In this document: piece after piece, positions 1-8,837 of the stretch
Layout of the letters: each line of letters starts with the position of its first letter
Position numbering within the stretch: position 1 is the first letter of the stretch
IMG/VR virus record: IMGVR_UViG_3300044710_000080
Location: 1-64,000 of that record
DNA: 64,000 bases
DNA from: a virus
Reading direction: 5' to 3' (one strand)
Position numbers and translations under genes: made by a program
Notes under the pieces: generated by a model
Told to the model about the DNA's origin: nothing
The model's database searches: none
What the model saw: the letters and a program-made list of their open reading frames with translations, nothing else

Positions 1-46
1 CCTGGGATGCCATTGGGGAACCTCCTATCGGGCCAGATGGTGCGTT

Positions 47-775
47 CTAGCGGGCGGGGGCGGCTCGGCTAGCCAAAGCCGCCGAAGCCGAGCCAGCGGG
101 CGGCGCAGGGGCGTCGGCGGCCGCCGCATCCAGCACCTTCGGGGTCGCCACCGTCGGATCGGCGATCGCCGTCTCGATCCGGGCCTTGATCGCCTCGACC
201 GCCTCCGGGGAGGTCGGATCGAGCCCGAGCTTCTTGATGGTGTCGGCGCCGTGCGCCTGGACGTAGGTGACCGCGTTGGCAAGGGCGGCCTGCTTGATGA
301 CGACTTGCCCCTTGCCGGCAAGCTGCTCGCTCGCGGCCTTGGCGCCCGCGTTCAGGCCGTTGAGGACCATCTCCTGCAGCCGGGCCCGCAAAGCGTCGTT
401 CATCTGGACGCCGGCCTTTTGCAGCAGCTTGTAGATCAGGCCGGTGAGCATGGTCGCGATGGCGCCGCCCCCGACCGTCACGACCCAGGTGAGCGCCTGG
501 CCGGCGATCGATCCGGTGTCGATGACCGGGTTCGGCGCGACGGCGAGGGCGCCGAGCGGGCCGTCATGGGCGGGAGAGGTGAATTGCGTCTCTCGCCACG
601 GCGCCTGATCGGATACCGTCGGCGAGCACTTCGGCGAATTCGGGGTTCCCGGCCCATCGACGACGCACAGATTGCTCCCGCCGATCACTGCCAGCGGCGT
701 CTGGATGTAATCGGCAGCGGCCGGCGCGCAGAGCGCAACGAGGCCAGCGGCGAGCAGGATGCGGGCGAGTTTCAT
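47..775 (-). CDS. Holin-like membrane protein with signal peptide (LLH-type)
   Basis: 242 aa. Residues 1-21 form a signal peptide ending in an Ala-rich cleavage site. A second hydrophobic segment near residues 90-115 is followed by an amphipathic helix region and an Ala/Pro-rich tail. The membrane segment plus helical domain resembles phage LLH-family holins (family resemblance, not proven). It sits at the distal end of the lysis cassette, downstream of the RlpA-like and endolysin genes. An alternative is a periplasmic anchor protein. The 46 bases to its left show no gene. Confidence 0.55.
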   Translation of the reverse strand: MKLARILLAAGLVALCAPAAADYIQTPLAVIGGSNLCVVDGPGTPNSPKCSPTVSDQAPWRETQFTSPAHDGPLGALAVAPNPVIDTGSIAGQALTWVVTVGGGAIATMLTGLIYKLLQKAGVQMNDALRARLQEMVLNGLNAGAKAASEQLAGKGQVVIKQAALANAVTYVQAHGADTIKKLGLDPTSPEAVEAIKARIETAIADPTVATPKVLDAAAADAPAPPAGSASAALASRAAPAR

Positions 776-822
776 TTTTCCGTTCCTCCTGGTTTCATTG
801 ACGCTGGATCGCCCTCAACGAT

Positions 823-1203
823 TTATCGTGGATGCGGGAGCCAGGACTGTACGCGTTCTGTCCACTCCTGGCCCCATCCCGGCCAGCAGTCCTCGTAAAT
901 CGCATGCTCGTAGGAGCGGTCGAGACAGAGGCCCCCGTGCCCATCGAACAAGTTGGGGCCGAACAAGAGAGCGATGGTGATCAGCGCCGTAGCGATCGCG
1001 ATCTTGTTCCATTGCCGCACAGCGAATGCGCAAGCGATTGCAAAGAGCACCCACACCAAGATGAAGGCCGGTACATTCAGCGTCACGGTTGGCGATGCCC
1101 CGGTTCTTGCGTCAATCAATGCGAGAAGCGCTCCAATGACGACGAGCACGAGCAGAGTCCCCGACCCCCATAGAACGATAGCAACCTTGCGTTCGATCTT
1201 CAT
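823..1203 (-). CDS. Small membrane protein of the lysis cassette
   Basis: 126 aa with three hydrophobic stretches (about residues 9-30, 45-63 and 69-82) and a polar, Trp-rich C-terminus. Its ATG overlaps the stop of the upstream gene (ATGA), so the two are probably translated together. The position among lysis genes suggests a holin, antiholin or lysis accessory, but no family was recognised. Confidence 0.6.
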   Translation of the reverse strand: MKIERKVAIVLWGSGTLLVLVVIGALLALIDARTGASPTVTLNVPAFILVWVLFAIACAFAVRQWNKIAIATALITIALLFGPNLFDGHGGLCLDRSYEHAIYEDCWPGWGQEWTERVQSWLPHPR

Positions 1204-1496
1204 GGTCCGGTCCTTCCAAGCGTAGCTACGTTTGACGATGGCGTGGGCGCGGCAGGTGCGGCCGGGATGGTAGATGACGCGATGGTGCTGATCGTCGCAT
1301 CCTTGGCCTTGGAGCCGCTGGTCGAGGCGAAGTAAAATGAAACCACCCCGCCGAAGCTCGTCCCGAGCATGCCGACCAGCACGTTGAAGAGCGCGCTATC
1401 GCCCTTGATCGGGAACACGAACCACGCGGCGATGACGGCCAGGAAGCCGATGATTATCATCATCGCGATGACGAGGCGCGTTCTGTCGGGTTCCAT
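1200..1496 (-). CDS. Two-TM holin-like protein
   Basis: 98 aa. Two membrane helices (about residues 9-28 and 35-56) are followed by a Ser/Gly/Lys linker and an Ala/Pro-rich soluble tail. Small size, two helices and placement between the RlpA-like gene and another membrane protein fit a class II holin. The second helix ending in YFAS-TSGSK resembles small holin-like proteins of other tailed phages (recalled resemblance). Confidence 0.55.
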   Translation of the reverse strand: MEPDRTRLVIAMMIIIGFLAVIAAWFVFPIKGDSALFNVLVGMLGTSFGGVVSFYFASTSGSKAKDATISTIASSTIPAAPAAPTPSSNVATLGRTGP

Positions 1497-1506
1497 CGGG
1501 AGATCC

Positions 1507-1833
1507 TCAGTTGCGGGTGACGGTGACCCGTACCACGCCGGCGCTGCGCATGCCTAGCGCGGTCGCGCCGGCCGGATCGAGGTCGATGATCCTCCCGGCG
1601 CGAAAGGGCCCGCGGTCGCTGATGCAAACGGTGATCGCGCGCCCGCTCGAGGTCGCGCGCACCCGCACCAATGAGCCGAAGGCGAGAGAGCGGTGCGCGG
1701 CGGTCGGGTGCCCGTGGCACGCCGCCAGATGGCGCCCGCCGTACCAGCTCGCCTTGCCGGACTCGGCGAGCGCCGGGCCGCAGGCGAGCGCGGCCAGAAT
1801 TGCAGTATAGACCGTCAACGGGCGCGAACACAT
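1507..1833 (-). CDS. RlpA-like double-psi beta-barrel protein, secreted
   Basis: 108 aa. An N-terminal signal peptide (residues 1-23) is followed directly by the RlpA fold: ASWYGG, an AAHRSLAFGS strand, SDRGPF and a GRIIDLD segment. RlpA proteins are septal lytic transglycosylases or peptidoglycan binders; a phage version next to an endolysin would act on the cell wall at lysis. The start at 1833 has a GGAG ribosome site and overlaps the end of the upstream gene by 19 bases; an in-frame ATG at 1878 is less likely because it would bury the signal peptide. Confidence 0.75.
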   Translation of the reverse strand: MCSRPLTVYTAILAALACGPALAESGKASWYGGRHLAACHGHPTAAHRSLAFGSLVRVRATSSGRAITVCISDRGPFRAGRIIDLDPAGATALGMRSAGVVRVTVTRN

Positions 1834-2099
1834 GCGCCACGCTCCGACGAATACGTTGAGTTTGCTGGGCAAACGCATCTGCCACCCTGGCCACCCCTGC
1901 AAGCGGGTTGCACTACTTCGACTTCTATCCGATCCTTTTTATCCAATTCGCGCACGCTATTCTGCAACCCGCGAATTTGCTCCTGAATTGAGGGGCCGGC
2001 CGGATTCGGACAGTTCCCCATGCAGCCCGAGGGTTGCGCCGAGGCTGGCGTTGCAAGAAACGCCAGGGCGGCACCGATGATGATCGCGGCGCGGATCAT
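1815..2099 (-). CDS. Secreted Cys-containing small protein (spanin candidate)
   Basis: 94 aa. Signal peptide to about residue 21, then a short region with several cysteines, a possible short coiled coil and a Cys-containing C-terminus. The ATG overlaps the endolysin stop (ATGA). Placement right after the endolysin is where Rz-type spanins sit, but there is no lipobox and no clear inner-membrane anchor, so the spanin role is only a guess. Confidence 0.6.
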   Translation of the reverse strand: MIRAAIIIGAALAFLATPASAQPSGCMGNCPNPAGPSIQEQIRGLQNSVRELDKKDRIEVEVVQPACRGGQGGRCVCPANSTYSSERGACVRAR

Positions 2100-2737
2100 G
2101 CGCCGAGTTCTCTCTTCCACAGACCCAACTGCCGGCGGCGCTCGGAGAGCCCGTTGAGGCCGCCGTTGAGCGCCCTAGTCTCTCCGACGAGATCGTCGGC
2201 CTTGGCGTGTTTGAGGCACCCGCAGAGAATCCAATCCGCGACCCCGCACTCAAGCGTGTGCGCCGGATCGCTGATGAGGTCCGGGTCTTCCATGATGTCG
2301 ATCTCGACGCCCTGCTCGGTCAGGAACTTTTGCAGCTTCTCGTAGCCCTCACGGCCGGTCACCTGAGAGAGCCCGCGGCCCCGATAGTTGTAGCCGTCGT
2401 CGGATGGCGGTCGCCCGTTGCCCATGCGCCCCCCGTAGGCGATGTCGAACAGGACGCGCGGATTGTGCGCGGCGCGCTGCGCCATCGCCGGGGTGAAGTG
2501 GGTCGGGAAGACCTGGAGGATGCGCCGGGCCGTGTAGTTGCCGTTCTCGACCATCTCGAGGCCCTGGCCGCACTCTTCCGAGAACTGCGCCATCGCGTGC
2601 GCGACGACGAGCGGGGTGTCGAGGCCGTACTTTGCGAACACGGCCGGTGACGATGCGACGATGCCCTCGATCAGGCCGTGGACATGCTGATTCCCGTGAG
2701 GCCACCGATGCTCCATGATCTGGACGCTGAGTTCCAT
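2096..2737 (-). CDS. GH19 chitinase-like endolysin
   Basis: 213 aa, a single catalytic domain. The features of family 19 glycosidases used as phage endolysins are visible: the AMAQFSEECGQ helix with catalytic Glu residues, the NYTARR segment, an AYGGRMGN loop and YNYRGRGLSQVTGR. It would cleave peptidoglycan at lysis. There is no signal peptide, so it would need the holin candidates downstream. Confidence 0.85.
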   Translation of the reverse strand: MELSVQIMEHRWPHGNQHVHGLIEGIVASSPAVFAKYGLDTPLVVAHAMAQFSEECGQGLEMVENGNYTARRILQVFPTHFTPAMAQRAAHNPRVLFDIAYGGRMGNGRPPSDDGYNYRGRGLSQVTGREGYEKLQKFLTEQGVEIDIMEDPDLISDPAHTLECGVADWILCGCLKHAKADDLVGETRALNGGLNGLSERRRQLGLWKRELGA

Positions 2738-2791
2738 CGCGCTTCCCTCCGGTTGTGCCGAGCAATGCTCCCGCGCGGGCGCGGCGTCAAG

Positions 2792-2974
2792 TCAGATGTC
2801 GGCCTCGACGAGGATGCACCGCTCGAATCCCCCGACCGGCTCGCACCGGAACGTCGTCACGGGCGCGACGGTCTTGGGGAAGGGGAACCGGCCGGCGCCA
2901 GCGAGGGCGCCCAGCATCGCCGCGAGCAGGAGCGTCGTCACCGCGGCAGCCAATCCAGCCCCCACGTCTCGCAT
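2792..2974 (-). CDS. Small single-TM protein
   Basis: 60 aa with one hydrophobic helix at residues 7-27 and a soluble part with two cysteines. The start is uncertain: 2974 is preferred because it puts the helix near the N-terminus, but an upstream ATG at 3007 gives 71 aa. It lies between the endolysin and a secreted protein and could belong to lysis. No family recognised. Confidence 0.45.
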   Translation of the reverse strand: MRDVGAGLAAAVTTLLLAAMLGALAGAGRFPFPKTVAPVTTFRCEPVGGFERCILVEADI

Positions 2975-2984
2975 TCGTTCTAGG

Positions 2985-3443
2985 TCATTTTGTCCCGACC
3001 GGATCAAGCAACTGTTCGGCCCGGAAGATCACCAGGGGCTTGTAAGGCGCAACGTCACCGTATTGCCGTTGCGGCAAGCCGAGCTTTTCGATCTGATCCT
3101 TGATGAGCTTTATCTCGTCAATGCCAAGTTCTAGCTCCTTGGCGTCGAACACCTTAAAGCCGAGCTTCATCCGCTTGACAAAATCCTCGCCCTTCAGCCC
3201 GGCCTCGTTCTGATTGAGCGCCGTCATGGCGAGGCGCCCCAGGGTGAGACTGATCATTTCAGCGCACTGTCGGGGATCATCCTCCTTGGCGCGGCCACAT
3301 TCGCGGATCGGCTGATTGTCCTGGTCCACGATCTTTGTCGAAAAATCGATGGTGCGAAGTTCCGACGCTACGCGCTTCGGCTCTTCAGCTAGGGCGACCG
3401 AGACGAATAGGGAAAGCATAACGGCGACGATGGTGCGGATCAT
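2985..3443 (-). CDS. Secreted/periplasmic protein of unknown function
   Basis: 152 aa with a clear signal peptide (residues 1-19). The mature part is helical and charged, with one Cys pair. Its ATG overlaps the stop of the long fibre gene (ATGA). No family was recognised. A secreted product between a fibre gene and the endolysin could act in lysis or superinfection exclusion; that is only positional inference. Confidence 0.65.
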   Translation of the reverse strand: MIRTIVAVMLSLFVSVALAEEPKRVASELRTIDFSTKIVDQDNQPIRECGRAKEDDPRQCAEMISLTLGRLAMTALNQNEAGLKGEDFVKRMKLGFKVFDAKELELGIDEIKLIKDQIEKLGLPQRQYGDVAPYKPLVIFRAEQLLDPVGTK

Positions 3444-6370
3444 TGGTTTGCTGCCTTTATCAATCGCGCGAGGTCGGCGCGGAGATTGTCATTGTCGGAC
3501 TTGAGTTCCAGGTAGCGTCGGTCCTCTACCTCAACCCGATATTGGAACGCCGCCGTGATCGTAGCCGTGTATTGCATGTAGCGGAAGCTCTGCACATCGC
3601 CGTTGGCGTCGCGGCCCACGAGCCGATCATCCACCCCAACGAAGTCATCCGCCCTGAACCCGACCTGCCGCCCTAGGCTTTCGTTGTCGTTGTAGAGGAA
3701 GGAGCCCGGTTGCGCAGACATGACCGTGAAGAACGATGCTGCAAGAGACAGGCGCTCAAAGCCGTGCTTGAACCGGGCGGCCGAAACGAGACAGCCGCCC
3801 GCGTTGGTGTCGCGCTCAAACTGTCCGGTCGATGTTACCCAACAAATCGCGGCGGCAAGCGCCGCCGTCGTGGTCGGAAGATTAGGCGCGAAGATGTTGG
3901 CGCCGACCCCCAAACTACTGATACCTGGGTCGGCGACACCCGAGCCTATCGAGACGCCACCGCTGGCATTGAACGTAGTGGATAACGCAAGCAGATTCGT
4001 ACCATTCGGCACCGTGAAGATTGTTACCTTGATGCCCTGTGAAGTGTTCGTGAAATCCTGCGTCGCATTGAAGATTATGCCAGCGTAGCTACCGGTGACG
4101 GAGCCATATTGTGATGCGCCGTAACCTTGCGCGAGGTATCCGCCCAAGTTGTCGCCTGACTTGGTCGCGGTCGGAGTAGCCGCCACCCCACGCGCTCCCG
4201 ACAGCACGAAGCTCGCGTTGACGCCGGTCCCGAAGCTCTGGAAAGTCAGGAACGATCCCGTCGCGTCGGCGGCGATGACCTGCATCTGCACGCCGGAAGC
4301 AATGGGCGGCGCGATCCCCGTGGTCGCGTTGAGGCTCACGACGATCGGACTCATCGGGTTGGTCTCGGTGCCGAAGCCAGCAAAACCACTGTTGAGGATC
4401 GTGCCGTGAACCACACCGCCGGTCGAGAAGGTCATCTTGTCGCCGCTCGGCGAGCCCGACGAAGTGGAGACCAAGGCGAGCACCGAGTTGGCAGCAGAGC
4501 CGCCGTAAAGCGTCGGCGTCGTGATTGATGTGGCAGCGAAAATGCTATCCGCGCCTAGAGCATATTTGTTCGTGAACGTGACGTTCGTGCCAGCGATGGG
4601 CGCCTTGAAATACGACCCAAAGGCATTCGTGTAGGTCGTCGCGCTCGACGCGGCGTTGGTGTTCCCGCCCCAGACGTCGTTGTAGACCGTCGCCACCGTG
4701 CCGCTCGACGACGTGTCGGTCAGCGTCGCGGCGACGTTGACGTAGCGGATGCCGTTCGTCGTCCACGCGGCGGCAGATATGTTTCCGGTGAGCCCGAAGC
4801 TCCCGCCCGAAACCGTCACCCCGCCACTCGCGAGGACTCGCATCCGCTCGATGTTGTTGGTGCCAAAGATCATCGGCGCGTTGTTGCGGGTGCCGACCAG
4901 CAGGCCGTTGCTGGCACCAACCGTCGCAACCTCTGCCCAGCCCCCTGCGGTGACGCCGAAGATCGTAGAAGTATTTGCACTTTCAATGATACCTACAACG
5001 AAGAAGTTAGCGTTGCCGCTGTTCGTGGCGAATAGTCCATCAAATCCCGCCGTGTTGTTCGTAGAGGAAGTCAAAGCGCTCACACCGCCCGATGCGATTG
5101 CGGCCTGGACCGGATAAGCCACCGATGAATTAGACGAGTTCCAAGGCGGCCCACTCTGCGGCCCCATCTGCAACAGGCCGGGGCCGGTCATCAGGATGTT
5201 GGGGGTGGAGATAAAGTTGCCGGTGATCGTCGCGCTCGGTAGGTTGAAGATGTTGGCAATCGTAAATGCACCATCAGATGCGAAAAAGTCACCCGTCGTC
5301 TGCAAACCAGACGCGCCAGAGCTGGTGCTGAGAAGCATCATCTTTTTGAAACTGCCACCGGCATTGGCAGAGCCGACACTGAAAGCCGAGTCATTGCCGG
5401 AAGCGGTAGCGGTCCCGAGATTTGCGGCTGCAAATGCGCTGCGAGAAGTCACAATGCCAGTGCCAAGAATATCGGCCTCTGAGCCTACGCCGATGAGATA
5501 TGTGGTTTCTCCGCCGCTATCAAGCACGGCGGCGCCGTATGCCCCCCACAGAGCACTTACGGCTCCTGTATCGAGTACATTGCTATAGGCGACGCCGAGG
5601 ACGCCTATTTTGTCGTTGAGCCCGGCCGGGGGTGGCGTGGTCGTATAGATGACATGGCCCGTGATCGCGGAGAGACTTTCGCCGGCAGTATTGGCGCCCC
5701 CCACCGTCAACTTCACGCGCAGGGCGGCTACCGACTTACCCCAATTACCGAAGTCGGAGAACTGGCTGCCGCCCGTCGTGGCTGAACTATACGAAGCCGT
5801 GAGCAGATTGAAGGACGTCGGACCCGTGACAGAACCGCTGGTCGGGCCGCTTTGATTGATCAGTAGACCTTGTGTGAGGCTCGCCGCAGTTGGATTGATC
5901 GTCAGCGGGCCGCCGTTGAGGATGGCTGTCGATCCAGCGACGGTCGAGCATTGCGAAGAACTCGATCCGATACCCACGGGAAAAGCACCCAGCGTCGTAC
6001 AGCCGCCAGCGGCAGCTGCCGCCTGCACGAAAGCCGTCGTCGCAAGTTGTGTCGTATTTGTACCGGGTGCAGCGGTGGGGGCGGTAGGAACCCCTGTAAA
6101 GGCTGGCGATGTGGCCAATCCAACCGTTATGATGCCACTACTCGGCGTCACCGTGATCGGCGCAGACCCAACAATGTTGCTTGGATTGACCGGCGTGTAG
6201 CCGAGAAAGTCCATTTTCCCCGCAAAACAACTCTGCCATTGCCCCGCAGTCGGGACATTGCCGTAGTAGAGGACATTGCTGCATGTCCCCTGCGCCCGCG
6301 CCTCGCCGCTCCCGAGCAGAGATGCGAACAGGAGAAGCGCGCCAGCGAGAAGATGGCGGAGATTTTTAAT
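3440..6370 (-). CDS. Tail fibre/spike with signal peptide and S74-like chaperone end; ATT start
   Basis: 976 aa if it starts at the ATT codon at 6370. That codon sits 6 bases after a perfect GAGGAGGTG ribosome site and overlaps the previous stop (GATTAA). The first ATG, at 6214, would cut off 52 residues that include a signal peptide (MKNLRHLL..., cleavage after ARA) and a CFAGK motif. The body has the TNTTQLATTAFVQ fibre signature near residue 105 and long Thr/Ser/Gly-rich beta repeats. The last ~110 residues (SAARFKHGFERL onward, then a coiled coil) look like an S74 intramolecular chaperone. It probably forms a trimeric receptor-binding fibre. A Sec signal on a fibre is unusual. Confidence 0.8.
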   Translation of the reverse strand: MKNLRHLLAGALLLFASLLGSGEARAQGTCSNVLYYGNVPTAGQWQSCFAGKMDFLGYTPVNPSNIVGSAPITVTPSSGIITVGLATSPAFTGVPTAPTAAPGTNTTQLATTAFVQAAAAAGGCTTLGAFPVGIGSSSSQCSTVAGSTAILNGGPLTINPTAASLTQGLLINQSGPTSGSVTGPTSFNLLTASYSSATTGGSQFSDFGNWGKSVAALRVKLTVGGANTAGESLSAITGHVIYTTTPPPAGLNDKIGVLGVAYSNVLDTGAVSALWGAYGAAVLDSGGETTYLIGVGSEADILGTGIVTSRSAFAAANLGTATASGNDSAFSVGSANAGGSFKKMMLLSTSSGASGLQTTGDFFASDGAFTIANIFNLPSATITGNFISTPNILMTGPGLLQMGPQSGPPWNSSNSSVAYPVQAAIASGGVSALTSSTNNTAGFDGLFATNSGNANFFVVGIIESANTSTIFGVTAGGWAEVATVGASNGLLVGTRNNAPMIFGTNNIERMRVLASGGVTVSGGSFGLTGNISAAAWTTNGIRYVNVAATLTDTSSSGTVATVYNDVWGGNTNAASSATTYTNAFGSYFKAPIAGTNVTFTNKYALGADSIFAATSITTPTLYGGSAANSVLALVSTSSGSPSGDKMTFSTGGVVHGTILNSGFAGFGTETNPMSPIVVSLNATTGIAPPIASGVQMQVIAADATGSFLTFQSFGTGVNASFVLSGARGVAATPTATKSGDNLGGYLAQGYGASQYGSVTGSYAGIIFNATQDFTNTSQGIKVTIFTVPNGTNLLALSTTFNASGGVSIGSGVADPGISSLGVGANIFAPNLPTTTAALAAAICWVTSTGQFERDTNAGGCLVSAARFKHGFERLSLAASFFTVMSAQPGSFLYNDNESLGRQVGFRADDFVGVDDRLVGRDANGDVQSFRYMQYTATITAAFQYRVEVEDRRYLELKSDNDNLRADLARLIKAANQ

Positions 6371-7448
6371 CGTACACCTCCTCGATCAGGATCACCCCGG
6401 CTTGGGCGTTCGTGGCACCCGCGCCGACCGTATAGGGGACCGCGACGGGATTCAAGACGTCGAACTCGACGTATTCGCTCGCGCCTCCTGCGGCGCCTGT
6501 GGTGACCTGACTGTTGTTGTAGGCCTGCGAGTTTCCGCCGGGAGCGCCTTGTCCGCTATTCGGTCCGCCACCCAACCGATTCGTGCCGCCAGGTGACATG
6601 TTGGCGGAACCGAAGTTTCCGTTGCCGCTGCATGAGAATGTTATCCCGAATGTCCCCTGTGCCCCAGCATTCCGATCGATGATAACGCCGGTTCCGTTTG
6701 ATCCTCCCGTTCCGCCTACGCCGCCGGCGCCAGCCGCACCGCCGCCTTGACCCTGACCGCCCCCGATCGCGGTCCAACCCCCGAAGATCGTCGTCCCGCC
6801 GGCGCCCCCGATGGCATTGGCGCCACCCCCACCACCCGCCATGCGGACGTGGATGCGCACTGCGCCGACCGGCGGAGTATAGGTTCCGCTCCCGCTCGTG
6901 AGTTTCGTGTAGGTCGGCTGCGCCCCACTCGATGCCGCAGTTGCCCTCCCGTAAGTATCGACCGTCACCTTCGTGCGTGTGAACGTTCCGACGTTGGCGC
7001 CGACGCCGAGTTGGAGCATGGCCAAGGCCGTCCAGTTCGCCCCGCCGGTATCGGGATTGGCCGTATTGCCGTCGATCGAGTTGAGCCAGTATTTGCCGAG
7101 CACGAAGCCGGTGCCATTGCCGCCCTGCGCGATGACCGCACCCTTCGGGTAGCCATTGATGCCCGACGCGCCGGCGAAGGTTGCGTCGAACCCGACCGGG
7201 CCACCAGCGGCCTGCCATTGGTTCCACGCCGTTATCTGATTCAGAATGCCGTTGAAGTCCTGACCGAACGGCGGAACTCCGCCAGCACCAATCTGTGTAA
7301 AATTGAGAGGAACCCAACCATCGTTCAACGATGCGGCACCGGCAGTGATGCCAATTTGAGACGCCTGCGGAATTGCGCGGATATACGCGCCCCCCGCATT
7401 TGCCGCCCACGGGATGCCGAACTTTGCTGGAATGCTGGCGACTAGCAT
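6366..7448 (-). CDS. Glycine-rich tail fibre / receptor-binding protein
   Basis: 360 aa. An N-terminal fibre attachment part has an aromatic NGILNQITAWNQWQ helix. The C-terminal third is very Gly-rich (runs GGGGGAN, GGAGG, GGGQGQGGG) and ends VGAGATNAQAGVILIEEVYD. Such polyglycine domains are known from phage adhesins that set host range (established for other phages; inferred here). It starts one base after the stop of the upstream DUF2612-like gene. Its own last codons (GAG GAG GTG) form the ribosome site of the next fibre gene. Confidence 0.75.
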   Translation of the reverse strand: MLVASIPAKFGIPWAANAGGAYIRAIPQASQIGITAGAASLNDGWVPLNFTQIGAGGVPPFGQDFNGILNQITAWNQWQAAGGPVGFDATFAGASGINGYPKGAVIAQGGNGTGFVLGKYWLNSIDGNTANPDTGGANWTALAMLQLGVGANVGTFTRTKVTVDTYGRATAASSGAQPTYTKLTSGSGTYTPPVGAVRIHVRMAGGGGGANAIGGAGGTTIFGGWTAIGGGQGQGGGAAGAGGVGGTGGSNGTGVIIDRNAGAQGTFGITFSCSGNGNFGSANMSPGGTNRLGGGPNSGQGAPGGNSQAYNNSQVTTGAAGGASEYVEFDVLNPVAVPYTVGAGATNAQAGVILIEEVYD

Positions 7449-7449
7449 G

Positions 7450-8112
7450 TCACGGGCTCGAGATGCTGGAGGCGACGCCCACAGGCTTCGGAAGTACGCC
7501 CGTCTGCCCAAGGATCGCCAGCTCGGTTGAGGAGAGATGGAACGCGAAAGTGTAGGTCAACGTCATGTTCTCCCCGTCGGCAACGTAGCAGTTTCCACGT
7601 CCGGGGAACAGGTTTAGCAAAAGCTGGTTGATCGCCGGGATCGAGCCGTTCGAGATGTTCGCCAGAGCCTTCGCGTAGATCAGCGTGCGGAAGGCTGAAT
7701 CGGATAGTGCGAAGTTCGACGTGATCGTCCCGCCCGAATAGAACGGCTGCGTCCCGAACGGCGTACCGCTCGGCGCCGATTCCTCAAACCCGAAATACAA
7801 GACGTTGCCCTGGACCTGGAGCACCCGCTGCACGCCGACGATGCGACCCCAGATGTCGAGGCCCACGCCCTGCGCGGTAGAAACATTCCAGATCAGATCA
7901 TAAAACTGATCGAAGTCGAAAGTTTGGTCTACGTATTGATCGAAGTTTCCGATTAGCGTTGTGAGTATTTGAGAATTGGCATACTGGCTCAACAAGGTCG
8001 ACCAGAACGAGAAAGGTATGATTGTTCCGATCGGACTGATTCCGATCTGAAAGCGTCCCACAGCATTGGGGTCTGGACCAAGAAAAAAAGGAGGACCAGG
8101 AGGACCGCTCAT
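7450..8112 (-). CDS. DUF2612-like baseplate/tail protein
   Basis: 220 aa. The pattern YVDQTFDFDQFYDLIWNVSTA, GLDIWGRIVGV and FRTLIYAKALANISNGS followed by an INQLLLNLFPGRG segment matches the DUF2612 family of myovirus baseplate proteins that follow gpJ. Normally it would directly follow the J gene; here a homing endonuclease gene lies between. The start at 8112 overlaps that gene's stop (ATGA). Confidence 0.75.
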   Translation of the reverse strand: MSGPPGPPFFLGPDPNAVGRFQIGISPIGTIIPFSFWSTLLSQYANSQILTTLIGNFDQYVDQTFDFDQFYDLIWNVSTAQGVGLDIWGRIVGVQRVLQVQGNVLYFGFEESAPSGTPFGTQPFYSGGTITSNFALSDSAFRTLIYAKALANISNGSIPAINQLLLNLFPGRGNCYVADGENMTLTYTFAFHLSSTELAILGQTGVLPKPVGVASSISSP

Positions 8113-8837
8113 GACACCGTTTCTCTGCATCTTTTAAGAGCGGAGGCGCGCATCTTGGCCCGCGTTTCATCTGTATGCCGACGACCCGTTTGAGCCGCAC
8201 TCATTCGCGCGCGTGTTTCTTCTGATCGTTTAAGGCCCTTGCCGCCAGTGCCATAGGTATTACCCATATGCGCCGCGCTCATCTTCGCGCGCGTTTCGGC
8301 GCTATGTTTTTTGCCAAGATTGGCGAGGCGCACTTTTTCACGCGTTTCTGCCGATAGCGCGCGCCCAATTCGGGCCGCTCTCATCTTTGCGAGAGTTGCT
8401 TCTGAATGCTTAAATCCGGCTGGCCGTCCTCCATATCCTTTCCCTGTCATGGAGGCGCTTCTTTTCGCGATAGTTTCTGGAGATTGTTTTTTCCCTAGAT
8501 TTGCTAGACGAATCTTTTGTCTGGTTTCCTCCGACACAAACATTCCTCGATTGCCTTCTCCTCCATTGGTCCTATTCGTCAGACCGGTCGATGCCGCCCT
8601 CCAAAAAGATATACGTTCGCATTCGATTGAGAGAGCTTCAAATTCTGTCAGGCCACTGCGGACAAGCCGCACTTCGGCACACATTCCCGATGATGCAAGG
8701 GCATCAATTACTTGATTGTAGCTTCTATTTCTCTTGAACCTGTAGGCGCGATCTCCCGTTCCCTTTCCGACCCAAAAGCAGGTGTCGGTATCGGGCCGCC
8801 AATGCTCGTAGACGTAAAAATCGCGTCTCATGGTCAT
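8109..8837 (-). CDS. GIY-YIG homing endonuclease with NUMOD3 repeats
   Basis: 242 aa. The N-terminus has a GIY-YIG-like core in degenerate form (FYVYEHWR...[12 protein letters not shown]). The C-terminal half holds repeated NUMOD3 DNA-binding motifs of the type S-ETR-K-R-ANLGKK-S. It is inserted exactly between baseplate J and the DUF2612 gene without disrupting either, as expected of a freestanding homing endonuclease. Either ATG at 8837 or 8831 could be the start. Its repeats closely resemble those of the gene at 51240-51911, so they probably share an origin. Confidence 0.85.
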   Translation of the reverse strand: MTMRRDFYVYEHWRPDTDTCFWVGKGTGDRAYRFKRNRSYNQVIDALASSGMCAEVRLVRSGLTEFEALSIECERISFWRAASTGLTNRTNGGEGNRGMFVSEETRQKIRLANLGKKQSPETIAKRSASMTGKGYGGRPAGFKHSEATLAKMRAARIGRALSAETREKVRLANLGKKHSAETRAKMSAAHMGNTYGTGGKGLKRSEETRARMSAAQTGRRHTDETRAKMRASALKRCRETVS

